A DNA stretch of 64,000 bases, taken from positions 1,088,596 through 1,152,595 of the forward strand of contig NZ_DS999411.1 of assembly GCF_000158175.1 (NCBI RefSeq), read 5' to 3'. Of the stretch, positions 18,388 through 27,580 are shown piece by piece. Made by a program: the position numbers and the translations under genes. This DNA is from Luminiphilus syltensis NOR5-1B. GTDB lineage: Bacteria; Pseudomonadota; Gammaproteobacteria; Pseudomonadales; Halieaceae. Position 1 is the stretch's first letter. Each line of letters starts with the position of its first letter. The notes under the pieces were generated by a model that made no database searches, was not told the origin of the DNA, and worked only from the letters and a program-made list of their open reading frames with translations.

Positions 18388-19554
18388 CTAGCCCGGAACC
18401 CACTTCCCGGGATCAACCGGATCGCCGTCCTTGCGGATCTCAAAATAGAGCGCCGGAAAAATAGCCCCACCGCTGGCGCCCACCGTGGCGATGGTGTCGT
18501 CGGGACTTACCCAATCTCCCACCTGCTTTTGCAATGTTCGGTTCTGACCATAGAGGCTGAGCCAGCCGTCCCCATGATCGATGATCAGCAGCAAGCCATG
18601 GCCCCGCAGCCAGTCGGCATAAACGACCCGTCCGAAGTAAATGGCCTTGACGTCAGCGCCGCCTCGGGCGGGAATTATCCATCCGCGCCAGCGCATATTG
18701 CCGGCATTGCGCTGTTCGCCGAAGCGATTACGTGGCTTACCGTCGACGGGACGCTTGATAGCGCTGCGGGATTTTACGAACGGAGGATAATCTCCCGGTG
18801 CCTTCATCACCGGGACCGCGCTCTTCAGTTGGCTGAGCAGGTTGGTCAGCCGCTTGCGATCTCCCTCGAGTTTGGCCATGCGATCGCCATCGCGACCGAT
18901 CTGGCGCTCGATTTCAGCTACCGTTTGCTCGCGCTTCTTTCTCAGTGCCTGAGACCTGTCGCGCTGGGAGGCCAGTTGACGCCGGTCGGAGTCGAGGGCG
19001 TCCCGCGTCACCCTGATAGCACTCGCATTGGCCGCCAGCTTTTCCGCCAGTCCGCGCAGACGCGCGATTTGTTCGCCCCGGGAGTCGAGCAGTAGTTCGT
19101 AATAAGCGAGATTTCTCGCAACGCGCTGGGGCTCCTGATCACCGAACAGGATACGAAGACCGCCGCCCTGTTGTAGCGACCAGAGATTGCGTAAATCGCT
19201 GTTAAGCGCCTCTTTTTCGGCGGTGACTTCGTCTTCCAGTTGTATACGTTCTGACTCCAGACGCTCAAGTTTGCTGGTCTCTGCATCGATCGATTTGGCC
19301 ACCCTCGCCAACTGTTTGTCGAGGCGATTGATATCAAGCTCCGTCTCCCGGAGACTGACCTGCAGGGCATCACGCTGATCTTCCTGTGCCTGCATTCGTT
19401 GCTGGATTTTTTTGATTTCGGACTTTAGCTGCTCGAGTTGATCCGCTGTGGCCTGCTCATCATCGGCCAGCACCATCTCGGACAGGGCGATGCCAAGCAC
19501 CAGCGCGAGGAGAAGGCAAGAAAACAGGGAGCGGCTTGGCGGGGAGGCTTTCAC
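18388..19554 (-). CDS. envC: Murein hydrolase activator EnvC-like
   Basis: 388 residues. Signal peptide (to about residue 30), a long coiled coil rich in Glu/Gln/Leu/Arg (about 32-250) and a C-terminal LytM/M23 domain (about 265-388). The zinc ligands of active LytM enzymes are missing: NRFGEQR stands where HxxxD is expected and ALYFEIR where LHFE is expected. This degenerate form is the hallmark of EnvC, which activates AmiA/AmiB amidases at the septum rather than cutting murein itself. It lies 21 bases after gpmI. Confidence 0.9.
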   Translation of the reverse strand: MKASPPSRSLFSCLLLALVLGIALSEMVLADDEQATADQLEQLKSEIKKIQQRMQAQEDQRDALQVSLRETELDINRLDKQLARVAKSIDAETSKLERLESERIQLEDEVTAEKEALNSDLRNLWSLQQGGGLRILFGDQEPQRVARNLAYYELLLDSRGEQIARLRGLAEKLAANASAIRVTRDALDSDRRQLASQRDRSQALRKKREQTVAEIERQIGRDGDRMAKLEGDRKRLTNLLSQLKSAVPVMKAPGDYPPFVKSRSAIKRPVDGKPRNRFGEQRNAGNMRWRGWIIPARGGADVKAIYFGRVVYADWLRGHGLLLIIDHGDGWLSLYGQNRTLQKQVGDWVSPDDTIATVGASGGAIFPALYFEIRKDGDPVDPGKWVPG

Positions 19555-19575
19555 AGGGAGTGCGTTGTGCTGTTG

Positions 19576-21117
19576 TCAGCGATGCAGCAGGCTTTCGCCC
19601 GTCATTGCCAGCGGTTGTGGTAGCCCCATAAGTTCAAGCACCGTGGGAGCAATATCGGCAAGAATACCGGGCTTCGCCGAAAGTTCAGCGGCGCGCGCAC
19701 CGATATAGATAAAGGGCACGCGCTCGGTTGTGTGCTGGGTGTGTGGTTGTTGGTTGTCGTAATCGAGCATTTGCTCACAATTGCCGTGGTCTGCGGTAAC
19801 CAGTCCTTCTCCACCGGTCGCCAGCAATGCTTTCTCTACGCGCCCGATACACTCGTCGAGTACTTCGACCGCTTTGATGGCCGCGGGGTAAACACCGGTA
19901 TGCCCGACCATATCGCCGTTGGCGAAGTTAACCACGATAAAATCGTAGCTACGGGATTCGATCGCCTCGACAAGCTGATCGGTTACCTCGCGGGCGCTCA
20001 TTTCAGGTTGCAGATCGTAGGTGGCAACATCGGGGGAGGGGATGAGCTTTCGGGTCTCACCGTCGAACTCGGACTCCCTGCCGCCGCTGAAGAAGAAGGT
20101 GACATGGGCATACTTTTCGGTCTCTGCTATACGTAATTGGGTCTTACCCTCCTTTGCAATTATTTCGCCGAGGCTGTCGATGACGTTATCCGGGGGAAAG
20201 GCCACGGGACACGGGAGGGAGGACGCGTACTCGGTTGTGGTTACGAAATGGCACTTAGGCCAGTGAGTCCGCTGGAAACCGGAAAAGTCGGCGCTGAGAA
20301 AAACCTCGCTGAGTTGGCGGGCGCGATCAGCCCGGAAATTCATAAATAAAACGGCATCGCCATCATTAATAACGGCGGATTCACCGATGGCGGTGGGTGT
20401 TACGAATTCGTCGTTTTCACCCCGCTCATAAGCCTGATCAAGCCCGCTGAGTGCATCGGTGGCGCTGGCTTCCGAATCGCCACTGGTGAGCAATCGATAA
20501 CTGCGCTCGATTCTATCCCAGCGGTTATCGCGGTCCATGGCCCAGTACCGCCCATGAATAGTCGCGATTCGACCCGTGCCCAACTCGTCGAAAACCGCCT
20601 CGGCGGCTTGCAGGGAGGCCCTGGCGCTACGCGGTGGTGTGTCCCGGCCATCGAGGAAGGCGTGCAGATAAACCTCGCGCGCGCCCCTGCTGGCGGCCAG
20701 GCGCAGGGCTGCAAACAGGTGGTTCTCATGGCTGTGAACCCCACCTGGGGAGAGCAGCCCCAGAATATGTACCGCTTTGTTCCCGGACACGGCGCTGTCA
20801 ATGGCGTCGGTGTAAGCTGAATTGGTCTCGAAAGAACCGTCTTTCAATGCTTTGTCAATCCGGGTAATCGATTGATAAATAATTCGACCCGACCCCAGAC
20901 TCATGTGTCCGACTTCCGAGTTTCCCATCTGCCCCTCCGGCAATCCCACATCAAGACCTGAGCCGGACACGAGGCTGTGTGGTGCCTCCTGCCAAAGGCG
21001 ATCAAGAACGGGAGTATTGGCAGCGCGGACCGCATTGTGATCTTCCGAAGTGCGATGACCAAAACCATCGAGAATCATAAGTACGGTGGTCTTTTTGCTG
21101 ATATCGGCGTTAGTCAT
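19576..21117 (-). CDS. gpmI: 2,3-bisphosphoglycerate-independent phosphoglycerate mutase
   Basis: 513 residues, standard length. Interconverts 3- and 2-phosphoglycerate in glycolysis/gluconeogenesis using two Mn2+ ions. Visible are [10 protein letters not shown] (metal Asp), [15 protein letters not shown] with the phosphorylated Ser (about residue 66), [11 protein letters not shown], the FRADRAR motif, and metal-binding [14 protein letters not shown] and [11 protein letters not shown]. First gene of the run gpmI-envC-ctpA-yibQ, an arrangement conserved in pseudomonads. Confidence 0.96.
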   Translation of the reverse strand: MTNADISKKTTVLMILDGFGHRTSEDHNAVRAANTPVLDRLWQEAPHSLVSGSGLDVGLPEGQMGNSEVGHMSLGSGRIIYQSITRIDKALKDGSFETNSAYTDAIDSAVSGNKAVHILGLLSPGGVHSHENHLFAALRLAASRGAREVYLHAFLDGRDTPPRSARASLQAAEAVFDELGTGRIATIHGRYWAMDRDNRWDRIERSYRLLTSGDSEASATDALSGLDQAYERGENDEFVTPTAIGESAVINDGDAVLFMNFRADRARQLSEVFLSADFSGFQRTHWPKCHFVTTTEYASSLPCPVAFPPDNVIDSLGEIIAKEGKTQLRIAETEKYAHVTFFFSGGRESEFDGETRKLIPSPDVATYDLQPEMSAREVTDQLVEAIESRSYDFIVVNFANGDMVGHTGVYPAAIKAVEVLDECIGRVEKALLATGGEGLVTADHGNCEQMLDYDNQQPHTQHTTERVPFIYIGARAAELSAKPGILADIAPTVLELMGLPQPLAMTGESLLHR

Positions 21118-21290
21118 GGGTGTTTTCGCGGGCGGTTTTCGGGAAAGGTTGCAGAGTGTACCGCGGTGCCGTCGGAGCGTGAAATCGGTAATGCCATCGA
21201 GAACGCCGCTGCTTTACGGTTTGCGCGACAAGTCCGGAATCATGACGGCGGCAAATCCGGCGGCATCCTACCGTCTAGTCGCGGTCGCTG

Positions 21291-21307
21291 TGCACCTATA
21301 AGGTGCG
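21291..21307 (+). promoter_or_regulatory. NtrC-binding dyad upstream of glnA
   Basis: TGCACC-N5-GGTGCG, one base off the TGCACC-N5-GGTGCA consensus for NtrC (NR-I). It lies about 115 bases upstream of the sigma-54 promoter, a usual enhancer distance. A weaker site may start at 21334 (TGCACC-N5-GGGATT). Confidence 0.75.
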
Positions 21308-21421
21308 CAGCGACCTGTATCGGTGCGAAAAAATGCACCAATAGGGGATTTAAATAGAAAAGTATTGGAAAAATATTAAATAAATCAAGCATTTGTGAGA
21401 AAGCACCAAAAACGATCAACT

Positions 21422-21437
21422 TGGCATGTGCTTTGCT
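21422..21437 (+). promoter_or_regulatory. Sigma-54 (RpoN) promoter of glnA
   Basis: TGGCATG-N4-TTGCT: GG at 21423-21424 and GC at 21435-21436 are exactly 10 bases apart, matching the -24/-12 consensus with one mismatch. Predicted start near 21448, about 80 bases before the glnA ATG. The whole 411-base gap between gpmI and glnA is otherwise non-coding and regulatory. Confidence 0.85.
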
Positions 21438-21528
21438 CTATGCTGTGAGTGCAAATTGAATGCCCAGGTGTGGCGTTCGCAACTAGCAACGGTCGTTCAC
21501 CGGCCACTGATATTCCCTGGAGGAAACC

Positions 21529-22935
21529 ATGTCTGAGCGCACGCTCACTCTGATCAAAGATAACGATGTTCGCTGGGTCGACCTGCGATTTACTGATACA
21601 CGTGGTAAGGAACAGCACGTCAGCATCCCCTCCAGCGAAGTCGACGACGGATTCTTTGAAGACGGTAAGATGTTTGACGGGTCGTCAATTTCGGGCTGGA
21701 AGGGTATCAACGAGTCCGACATGATTCTCATGCCCGACGACACCTCTTCGGTACTCGATCCGTTTACTGACGACGCTACTATCATTGTGCGGTGCGATGT
21801 CGTTGAGCCCACCACCATGCAGGGCTACGAGCGCGATCCGCGCAGTGTCGCCAAGCGCGCTGAAGAGTACCTGGCATCGACCGGTATCGGTGATACAGCG
21901 TACTTTGGCCCCGAGCCCGAGTTCTTCGTCTTTGACGACGTCAAGTGGCACTCGGATATGAGCGGTGCTGGCTACGCTATTGCCTCTGATGAAGCGGCCT
22001 GGTCTTCCAACCACCATTATGATGACGGTAACACCGGGCACCGCCCCGGCGTTAAAGGCGGTTATTTCCCGGTTCCACCGGTCGATTCACTGCATGACAT
22101 CCGCGCCGCCATGTGTGGTGCCATGGAGCAAATGGGTCTTTCCATCGAGGTACATCACCACGAGGTAGGCACTGCTGGTCAGTGTGAAATCGGCGTCAGG
22201 TTTAACACCCTGGTGGCCAAGGCCGACGAAGTACAGATCATGAAGTACTGCGTGCACAACGTCGCACACGCTTACGGCAAGACGGCCACGTTTATGCCCA
22301 AGCCGCTGGTTGGCGATAATGGGTCGGGTATGCACGTCCACCAGTCCATTGCCAACGGTGGTGACAATACCTTCGCCGGCGAAGGTTACGCGGGGCTCTC
22401 GGAGACCGCACTTTACTACATTGGCGGCATTATCAAGCACGCCCGCGCATTGAATGCATTTACCAATGCATCTACCAACAGCTACAAGCGCCTGGTTCCG
22501 GGTTTCGAAGCCCCCGTAATGCTCGCCTACTCCGCGCGCAACCGCTCGGCGTCGATTCGTATTCCCTACGAGCCCTCGCCCAAAGGCAAGCGTGTCGAGG
22601 TGCGATTCCCAGATCCAACCGCGAACCCCTATCTTGCCTTCGCTGCCATGCTGATGGCGGGCATTGATGGTATCCAGAACAAGATCCACCCCGGTGAAGC
22701 AGCGGACAAGGATCTCTACGACTTGCCCCCAGAGGAAGGTAAAGCGATTCCCACGGTAGCCAGCAGCCTGACCATGGCGCTTGAAGCTCTCGATGCGGAT
22801 CGTGAATTCCTTACCCGCGGTGGCGTATTCACCGACGATATGATCGACGGTTACATCGCGCTGAAGTCGGAAGAAGTCGAGCGTCTGGACATGACTACTC
22901 ACCCGGTTGAGTTCGATATGTACTACTCGGTCTGA
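21529..22935 (+). CDS. glnA: Glutamine synthetase, type I
   Basis: 468 residues, standard GSI-beta length. Makes glutamine from glutamate, ammonia and ATP; it forms a dodecamer. Motifs: [20 protein letters not shown] (metal Glu), [10 protein letters not shown], and the adenylylation loop DLYDLPPEE with Tyr near residue 398, so it is likely regulated by GlnE. A strong GGAGG precedes the ATG. Expression is probably nitrogen-controlled: sigma-54 promoter and NtrC dyad upstream, ntrBC downstream. An intrinsic terminator follows. Confidence 0.98.
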   Translation: MSERTLTLIKDNDVRWVDLRFTDTRGKEQHVSIPSSEVDDGFFEDGKMFDGSSISGWKGINESDMILMPDDTSSVLDPFTDDATIIVRCDVVEPTTMQGYERDPRSVAKRAEEYLASTGIGDTAYFGPEPEFFVFDDVKWHSDMSGAGYAIASDEAAWSSNHHYDDGNTGHRPGVKGGYFPVPPVDSLHDIRAAMCGAMEQMGLSIEVHHHEVGTAGQCEIGVRFNTLVAKADEVQIMKYCVHNVAHAYGKTATFMPKPLVGDNGSGMHVHQSIANGGDNTFAGEGYAGLSETALYYIGGIIKHARALNAFTNASTNSYKRLVPGFEAPVMLAYSARNRSASIRIPYEPSPKGKRVEVRFPDPTANPYLAFAAMLMAGIDGIQNKIHPGEAADKDLYDLPPEEGKAIPTVASSLTMALEALDADREFLTRGGVFTDDMIDGYIALKSEEVERLDMTTHPVEFDMYYSV

Positions 22936-22953
22936 CCCACTGAGATAAGCCAC

Positions 22954-22981
22954 AAAAAAGCCCGCGGTTGCGGGCTTTTTT
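22954..22981 (+). terminator. Intrinsic terminator after glnA
   Basis: Stem GCCCGC (22960-22965), loop GGTT, stem GCGGGC (22970-22975), followed by six T; the A-run before the stem makes it partly bidirectional. It separates glnA from the ntrBC operon, so ntrBC needs its own promoter or read-through. Confidence 0.9.
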
Positions 22982-23022
22982 GTCATCGGGTCGCTACGTA
23001 ACGGCGAGGCCTGCTGGCGCTT

Positions 23023-23039
23023 TGCACCATTATGGTGCA
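23023..23039 (+). promoter_or_regulatory. Perfect NtrC dyad upstream of the DUF4124-ntrB-ntrC operon
   Basis: TGCACC-N5-GGTGCA, a perfect match to the NtrC consensus, 33 bases before the first start codon of the operon. No sigma-54 -24/-12 element lies between it and the gene, so by analogy with the enteric glnL promoter it more likely represses a sigma-70 promoter. Confidence 0.8.
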
Positions 23040-23072
23040 TGGTGGTGTCTGGTTATCGTGAGGTTAAGCGTT

Positions 23073-23600
23073 ATGCAGAAGTTGTTGTCTCTTTTTGCAA
23101 TTGTGGTCGTTATGGCTGCTCCCGCGTTTGGCGTGAGTGCAGATCAGCGGGTTTATAAGTACGTCGATGAGCAGGGCAACGTCGAGTTCAGTGATAAGCC
23201 ACCGGCTCCTGGCGACAGTGCCGAGCCTGTGGAATTAAATCCTGCCAACCGATCGGCACCACCACCCGATATTGCCAAGCCAGTGGCAAAGGCGCCGGTG
23301 GCACGCCCCGAGTACGACACGGTCATTACGGCGCCCAGTGATGGGTCCACCATTCCCATGGGTCCTGGAAACTTTGCGGTCGCGGCGCAGGCCAATCCGG
23401 CACTTGCCAGTGGTGAGCGGCTTCAGCTATTGATTGACGGTGCGCCTGTAGGCAAGCCCCAGCGGGGTAGTTCATGGCAACTCAGTAATGTATTTCGCGG
23501 CGAGCATAAATTGGTCGTAAAACGCCTGCTGACTTCCGGGGGCGAGCTGGATCGTTCGGAGCCGGTCACCGTTTATGTGCTTAGGCCCTCGATACGCTAA
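23073..23600 (+). CDS. DUF4124 domain exported protein
   Basis: 175 residues from ATG 23073. A signal peptide (cleavage near residue 22) is followed by the DUF4124 signature VYKYVDEQGNVEFSDKPP, a Pro-rich linker and a C-terminal beta-rich region (about 95-170; PSDGSTIPMGPGNFAV) resembling an Ig-like/FN3 fold. Function is unknown. It is the first gene of the ntrBC operon and its TAA overlaps the ntrB ATG (TAATG), so the two are translationally coupled. An exported protein preceding ntrBC is also seen in Pseudomonas. Confidence 0.85.
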   Translation: MQKLLSLFAIVVVMAAPAFGVSADQRVYKYVDEQGNVEFSDKPPAPGDSAEPVELNPANRSAPPPDIAKPVAKAPVARPEYDTVITAPSDGSTIPMGPGNFAVAAQANPALASGERLQLLIDGAPVGKPQRGSSWQLSNVFRGEHKLVVKRLLTSGGELDRSEPVTVYVLRPSIR

Positions 23601-24694
23601 TGAGCGATTCATCACTCAAGGTTGTAGCGGCCGACTCGATTACTTTCGGAGCAGGGTGGGGAGGCGTGTCGGTCGACCTGCTGGCCACGGCTGTTGTGCT
23701 GGTGGATGGGGACTGGCGGGTGGTCGATATTAATCAGGCCGCGGAGACCTTGTTGGAGATATCGGCGAGTCGGGCACTCAATGCGCGTCTTGATGAAGTA
23801 CTCGAGCGGGACGCCGGTTGGGAAGATCCCTTGATGCAGGCACGAAACGATATCGTGCCGGTAGTGCGTCGAGGCATAGAATTTCGCCTTCGCGGTGGTA
23901 AGGCGCATACCGTCGACCTGACCATATCGCCCATTGAGCGGGGTGTGGAAATCAGTCTGATACTGGAGTTCACCCCTGTCGATCGCATGCATCGCATCAA
24001 TGAGGGTGCGGGACTCTGGGAGGCGCAAATGAGTTTGCGCGAGGTGGTCCGGGGCCTGGCTCACGAGGTCAAGAACCCTTTGGGCGGCATTCGTGGTGCG
24101 GCGCAACTACTGAGTCGCGAGTTACCCGATCCTGCATTGCTGGAATACACCACTGTGATTATGTCGGAAGTGGATCGGTTGAAGGCCCTGGTCGACCGCT
24201 TGCTGGGTCCCCGCGAGCAGCTGACGCCGGCGCCGATGAATATTCATGAGATTCTCGAGCGCGTCCGTCGTTTGATTACGGCGGAAGCAGGGGGACGCAT
24301 CAGGCTGGTCCGGGACTACGACCCCAGCCTCCCTGAATTCGAGGCCGACCAGGGCCAGTTGACCCAGGCGGTGTTGAATATCGCCAAGAACGCGGTGGAG
24401 GCAATGCCTGACGGTGGCATCCTGACCTTCCGCACCCGTGCCCAGCGGCAGTACACCATGGGCGGCAAGCGGCACAAGTTGGTGTGTATGGTGGAAGTTC
24501 AGGACAGCGGCACCGGGATCGAACCGGATATGCTCAACCGCCTGTTCCTACCCATGGTGACCGGCCGAGCAGACGGCAGTGGTATTGGTCTGGCGATCGC
24601 GCAGACGATAGCAAACCGACACGGTGGTCTCGTTCAATGCGAGAGCCAGCCGGGCGACACACGTTTCACGCTACTCCTGCCAATGGAGGTATGA
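23600..24694 (+). CDS. ntrB: Nitrogen regulation sensor kinase/phosphatase NtrB (NR-II)
   Basis: 364 residues, cytosolic. N-terminal PAS domain (about 20-125), then the HisKA segment GLAHEVKNPLGGIRGAAQLL with the phospho-His near residue 155, and a HATPase domain with N-box NIAKNAVEA, DSGTGI and GSGIGLAIA. It phosphorylates NtrC under nitrogen limitation and dephosphorylates it with PII under excess. Overlaps the DUF4124 gene (TAATG); ntrC follows after three bases. Confidence 0.95.
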   Translation: MSDSSLKVVAADSITFGAGWGGVSVDLLATAVVLVDGDWRVVDINQAAETLLEISASRALNARLDEVLERDAGWEDPLMQARNDIVPVVRRGIEFRLRGGKAHTVDLTISPIERGVEISLILEFTPVDRMHRINEGAGLWEAQMSLREVVRGLAHEVKNPLGGIRGAAQLLSRELPDPALLEYTTVIMSEVDRLKALVDRLLGPREQLTPAPMNIHEILERVRRLITAEAGGRIRLVRDYDPSLPEFEADQGQLTQAVLNIAKNAVEAMPDGGILTFRTRAQRQYTMGGKRHKLVCMVEVQDSGTGIEPDMLNRLFLPMVTGRADGSGIGLAIAQTIANRHGGLVQCESQPGDTRFTLLLPMEV

Positions 24695-24697
24695 CCA

Positions 24698-26131
24698 ATG
24701 ACCGCGGGTAATTCGATTTGGGTGGTGGACGATGATCGCTCGATTCGCTGGGTTGTAGAGCGCGCGCTTACGCAGGCCGGGCTGGATTGTCGCAGCTTCA
24801 GCGATGCCGATCGCCTGCTCTCCGCCATGGCCACCGAGCGCCCCGATGTGGTTATCAGTGATATTCGAATGCCCGGTACCGATGGATTTGAATTGCTGGC
24901 GGTGCTCAAACAGCAGCATCCCAATCTTCCCGTCATTATCACGACTGCGCACTCTGACCTCGACAGTACGGTGACGTCTTACGAGGGTGGCGCCTTCGAA
25001 TACCTACCGAAACCGTTTGATGTTGATGAAATGGTAGCCACCGTGGAGCGGGCTCGCGTCCACTCGCTGGAGCGAAAGCGACCGGTTGAAGAGCCGCGGG
25101 CCGAGGATGATGACACTGGAATCATTGGTAGCGCGCCCAAGATGCAGGAGGTATTCCGCGCTATTGGTAGACTGGCACAAAGCCATATTACCGTTCTCAT
25201 CAATGGCGAATCAGGCACCGGAAAGGAGTTGGTTGCACGCGCACTGCACGATCACAGCCCCCGCAGGCGTTCACCGTTTATCGCGCTGAACATGGCGGCC
25301 ATTCCCAAAGAGCTGATGGAATCAGAGCTCTTTGGGCATGAAAAAGGTGCCTTTACCGGTGCTACCAGCCGCCGCGAGGGGCGCTTTGAACAGGCCGATG
25401 GCGGTACGCTTTTCCTCGACGAGATCGGCGATATGCCGGCGGATACTCAAACCCGTCTGTTGCGGGTGCTGGCGGATGGCGAGTTTTATCGTGTCGGTGG
25501 TATGACCTCGGTGCGAGCCGACGTTCGAATCATTGCGGCGACTCACCAGAATCTCGAATCACTGGTGGCCCGTGGTGACTTCAGGGAAGACCTTTATCAT
25601 CGGCTCAACGTCATACGGATTCATTTGCCGACCCTTGCTGAGCGACGAGAAGACATACCCCAACTGGCGAAATACTTTCTCGGCCGTGCGGCGGCCGAGC
25701 TCGACGTGGAGAGTAAGATTTTGTCCCGCGATGCAGAGCAGTTCCTGGCCGCATTGCCATGGCCTGGCAATGTCCGTCAGTTGGAAAATACCTGCCGCTG
25801 GCTCACGGTAATGGCCGCGGGCAGCGAGATACTGCTCAGTGATTTACCACCTGAATTGCTGAGTCCCAGCGAAGAAAAACCCACGCTTCAGGGCGATGAC
25901 TGGCGGCAGGCTTTGACCGCCTGGGTGACCGGGCGTCTGTCTGCCGGGGAGTCCAAGGTACTGAGAACTGCCCTGCCTGCTTTCGAGCAGATCATGATCG
26001 AATGCGCGCTCCAGTACACCGGGGGGCGTCGTGCCGAGGCCGCCGAATTACTGGGCTGGGGCAGAAACACCTTGACCCGGAAACTGAAGGAGCTGGAAGC
26101 CGGAGACGGGTTGGATAACAGCTCCGGCTAG
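24698..26131 (+). CDS. ntrC: Nitrogen regulation response regulator NtrC (NR-I)
   Basis: 477 residues. Receiver domain (1-120) with acidic DDD pocket and phospho-Asp in ISDIRMPG (about residue 54), AAA+ domain (about 140-375) with Walker A GESGTGKE, the sigma-54-contacting GAFTGA loop (about residue 218) and FLDEIGDMP, then a Fis-type HTH ending GWGRNTLTRKLKEL. Activates sigma-54 promoters such as that of glnA upstream. Its stop lies eight bases from the convergent secB stop, with no terminator. Confidence 0.97.
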   Translation: MTAGNSIWVVDDDRSIRWVVERALTQAGLDCRSFSDADRLLSAMATERPDVVISDIRMPGTDGFELLAVLKQQHPNLPVIITTAHSDLDSTVTSYEGGAFEYLPKPFDVDEMVATVERARVHSLERKRPVEEPRAEDDDTGIIGSAPKMQEVFRAIGRLAQSHITVLINGESGTGKELVARALHDHSPRRRSPFIALNMAAIPKELMESELFGHEKGAFTGATSRREGRFEQADGGTLFLDEIGDMPADTQTRLLRVLADGEFYRVGGMTSVRADVRIIAATHQNLESLVARGDFREDLYHRLNVIRIHLPTLAERREDIPQLAKYFLGRAAAELDVESKILSRDAEQFLAALPWPGNVRQLENTCRWLTVMAAGSEILLSDLPPELLSPSEEKPTLQGDDWRQALTAWVTGRLSAGESKVLRTALPAFEQIMIECALQYTGGRRAEAAELLGWGRNTLTRKLKELEAGDGLDNSSG

Positions 26132-26139
26132 CAGGAGAC

Positions 26140-26628
26140 TCAGTTTACGGCGCTGGGATCCTGCTGCGCGGCTTGTTGCTGGGCGACAGCCTGACGGTAA
26201 AGTGCGTCAAAGTTGACGGGGGCCAGCATCAGGGCCGGAAAACCTCCCTTGACCACTAGTGCATCTATATTCTCGCGCGCGTAGGGAAACAGGATGTTGG
26301 GGGCAACGGTGGCAAGCACCTGTCGTAGCGACTCACCTTCAATGCCTTGTACATTAAATATTCCCGCCTGCTGCACTTCGACCAGAAAAGCCGTGTCTTC
26401 TTCCATCTTGGCGGTCACTGTGAGCGTCAGAACAACCTCGTGATTGCCTTCTTCGTCGACCGTTGAGCTCTTGGTATTGAGGTCAACATTGACCGAAGGC
26501 TGGTACTGGGTTCGAAAGATATTGGGCGTCGACGGGGACTCAAACGAGACGTCTTTGGTGTAGATTCGCTGAAGGTTAAACTGTTGTTGCCCTTGTTGAT
26601 CTTGCGCGGCGGCTTGTTCTTCTGCCAT
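26140..26628 (-). CDS. secB: Protein-export chaperone SecB
   Basis: 162 residues. SecB tetramers hold preproteins unfolded and deliver them to SecA. Motifs: FNLQRIYTKDVSFESP near the N-terminus, LTVTAKMEE, QAGIF and PNILFPYAR. The C-terminal tail is short and lacks obvious cysteines; tail length varies in the family. Downstream gene of rhodanese-grxC-secB, an arrangement common to gammaproteobacteria. Confidence 0.96.
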   Translation of the reverse strand: MAEEQAAAQDQQGQQQFNLQRIYTKDVSFESPSTPNIFRTQYQPSVNVDLNTKSSTVDEEGNHEVVLTLTVTAKMEEDTAFLVEVQQAGIFNVQGIEGESLRQVLATVAPNILFPYARENIDALVVKGGFPALMLAPVNFDALYRQAVAQQQAAQQDPSAVN

Positions 26629-26655
26629 TACATAGTTCTCCTTTGGGTAAAAAAT

Positions 26656-26925
26656 TCAGGCGGTTGAGCTGAGAAGCTGATCGAGCATACCGTCCCGTTC
26701 TGATGCATAAAGCTGGTCGCAGCCACCGATATGGGTATCACCCACCCAGATCTGGGGCACGGTAGAGCGGCCCGCCCGCTGGGTCATTTCGTGGCGTCGC
26801 GCATTGTCGTTGTCCACGGGGATCTCCTCATAGACCACGTCTTTTTTGTCCAGCAACTGTTTCGCACGGATGCAGAATGGACAGAAGCGTGTGGTGTAAA
26901 TCACCACCGGGGCCTGAATACTCAT
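26656..26925 (-). CDS. grxC: Glutaredoxin 3
   Basis: 89 residues from ATG 26925; an in-frame start 33 bases upstream is unlikely because MSIQAPVVIYTTRFCPFC is the usual N-terminus. The dithiol active site is CPFC (about residues 14-17). TVPQIW with the cis-Pro and the GGCD motif bind glutathione. The start overlaps the rhodanese stop (ATGA), so translation is coupled. Confidence 0.94.
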   Translation of the reverse strand: MSIQAPVVIYTTRFCPFCIRAKQLLDKKDVVYEEIPVDNDNARRHEMTQRAGRSTVPQIWVGDTHIGGCDQLYASERDGMLDQLLSSTA

Positions 26926-27344
26926 TCGGACACCACCGGCAACTTTTGTGCCTGCCACTCCATCATTCCTCCCGACATCTTGTGCGCTCGGGTAAAGCCC
27001 AGGCCGCGCAGGGTTTTGGTAGCGCTACCGGCACTTTGGCCCAGCTTGCAGACCACGATCACCGGCTTTTCCTGATATTTCTCCAGTTCTCCAACCCTTC
27101 CAGCCAATTTGGTGAGCGGCACGTGCACTGCATCGACAATATGGCTCTTCTTGAATTCGGCGCCATCACGGATATCGAGAAACACCCCCTCTTCGCTGTT
27201 GACCATATTAATGGCCTGTTGACAGCTTACTGCCGGACCGGCTTTGCGCTTTTCATGAAGAAAAAGCATCGTCAGCGTCGCGGCAAGCGCAAGCACCAAC
27301 AGCCATTCTTGGGTAATAAACTGTATTAACAGGTCGAACTGCAC
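26922..27344 (-). CDS. Membrane-anchored rhodanese-like protein
   Basis: About 140 residues. One N-terminal membrane helix (residues ~12-30) followed by a rhodanese domain with DIRDGAEFKKSHI and the active-site loop VVCKLGQSAGSA (Cys near residue 99). It may carry sulfane sulfur at the membrane; its substrate is unknown. The start is uncertain: GTG 27344 puts the membrane helix at the N-terminus as in homologues, while an ATG-type start 120 bases upstream would add an unlikely basic leader. First gene of the rhodanese-grxC-secB group. Confidence 0.85.
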   Translation of the reverse strand: MQFDLLIQFITQEWLLVLALAATLTMLFLHEKRKAGPAVSCQQAINMVNSEEGVFLDIRDGAEFKKSHIVDAVHVPLTKLAGRVGELEKYQEKPVIVVCKLGQSAGSATKTLRGLGFTRAHKMSGGMMEWQAQKLPVVSE

Positions 27345-27580
27345 AGGGAATATCTCGATCGGTGGGGCGCGATTGGATGCTCGCACTCGAAAACGGCGCC
27401 GAGTATAAAGGTTTCCATCGTCCCGCTCCAGCGTATTACTGCCAGCGCCTGGGCCATGAGCCAAGGATCGGCATGGTCACTCGCGATCAGTGATGGCACT
27501 AAGTCCCAAGATAGCCAGCCGGTACTCTGCTACACTCCGCGCCGCAATTCGAGCCAGTCCCCTCCCGAGAGAGCCCAACC

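Noticed and set aside
18388-19554. Active LytM metallopeptidase
   Set aside because: Zinc ligands are missing in both motifs, which fits an EnvC-type activator.
21321-21339. GGTGCG-N6-TGCACC as a second NtrC dyad
   Set aside because: The half-sites point outward, the reverse of the TGCACC-N5-GGTGCA arrangement.
22087-23040. A 317-codon open frame antisense to glnA
   Set aside because: It is a shadow of codon bias in glnA; it lacks a family match and overlaps the terminator and the ntrBC regulatory region. Similar long antisense frames lie opposite parC and typA.
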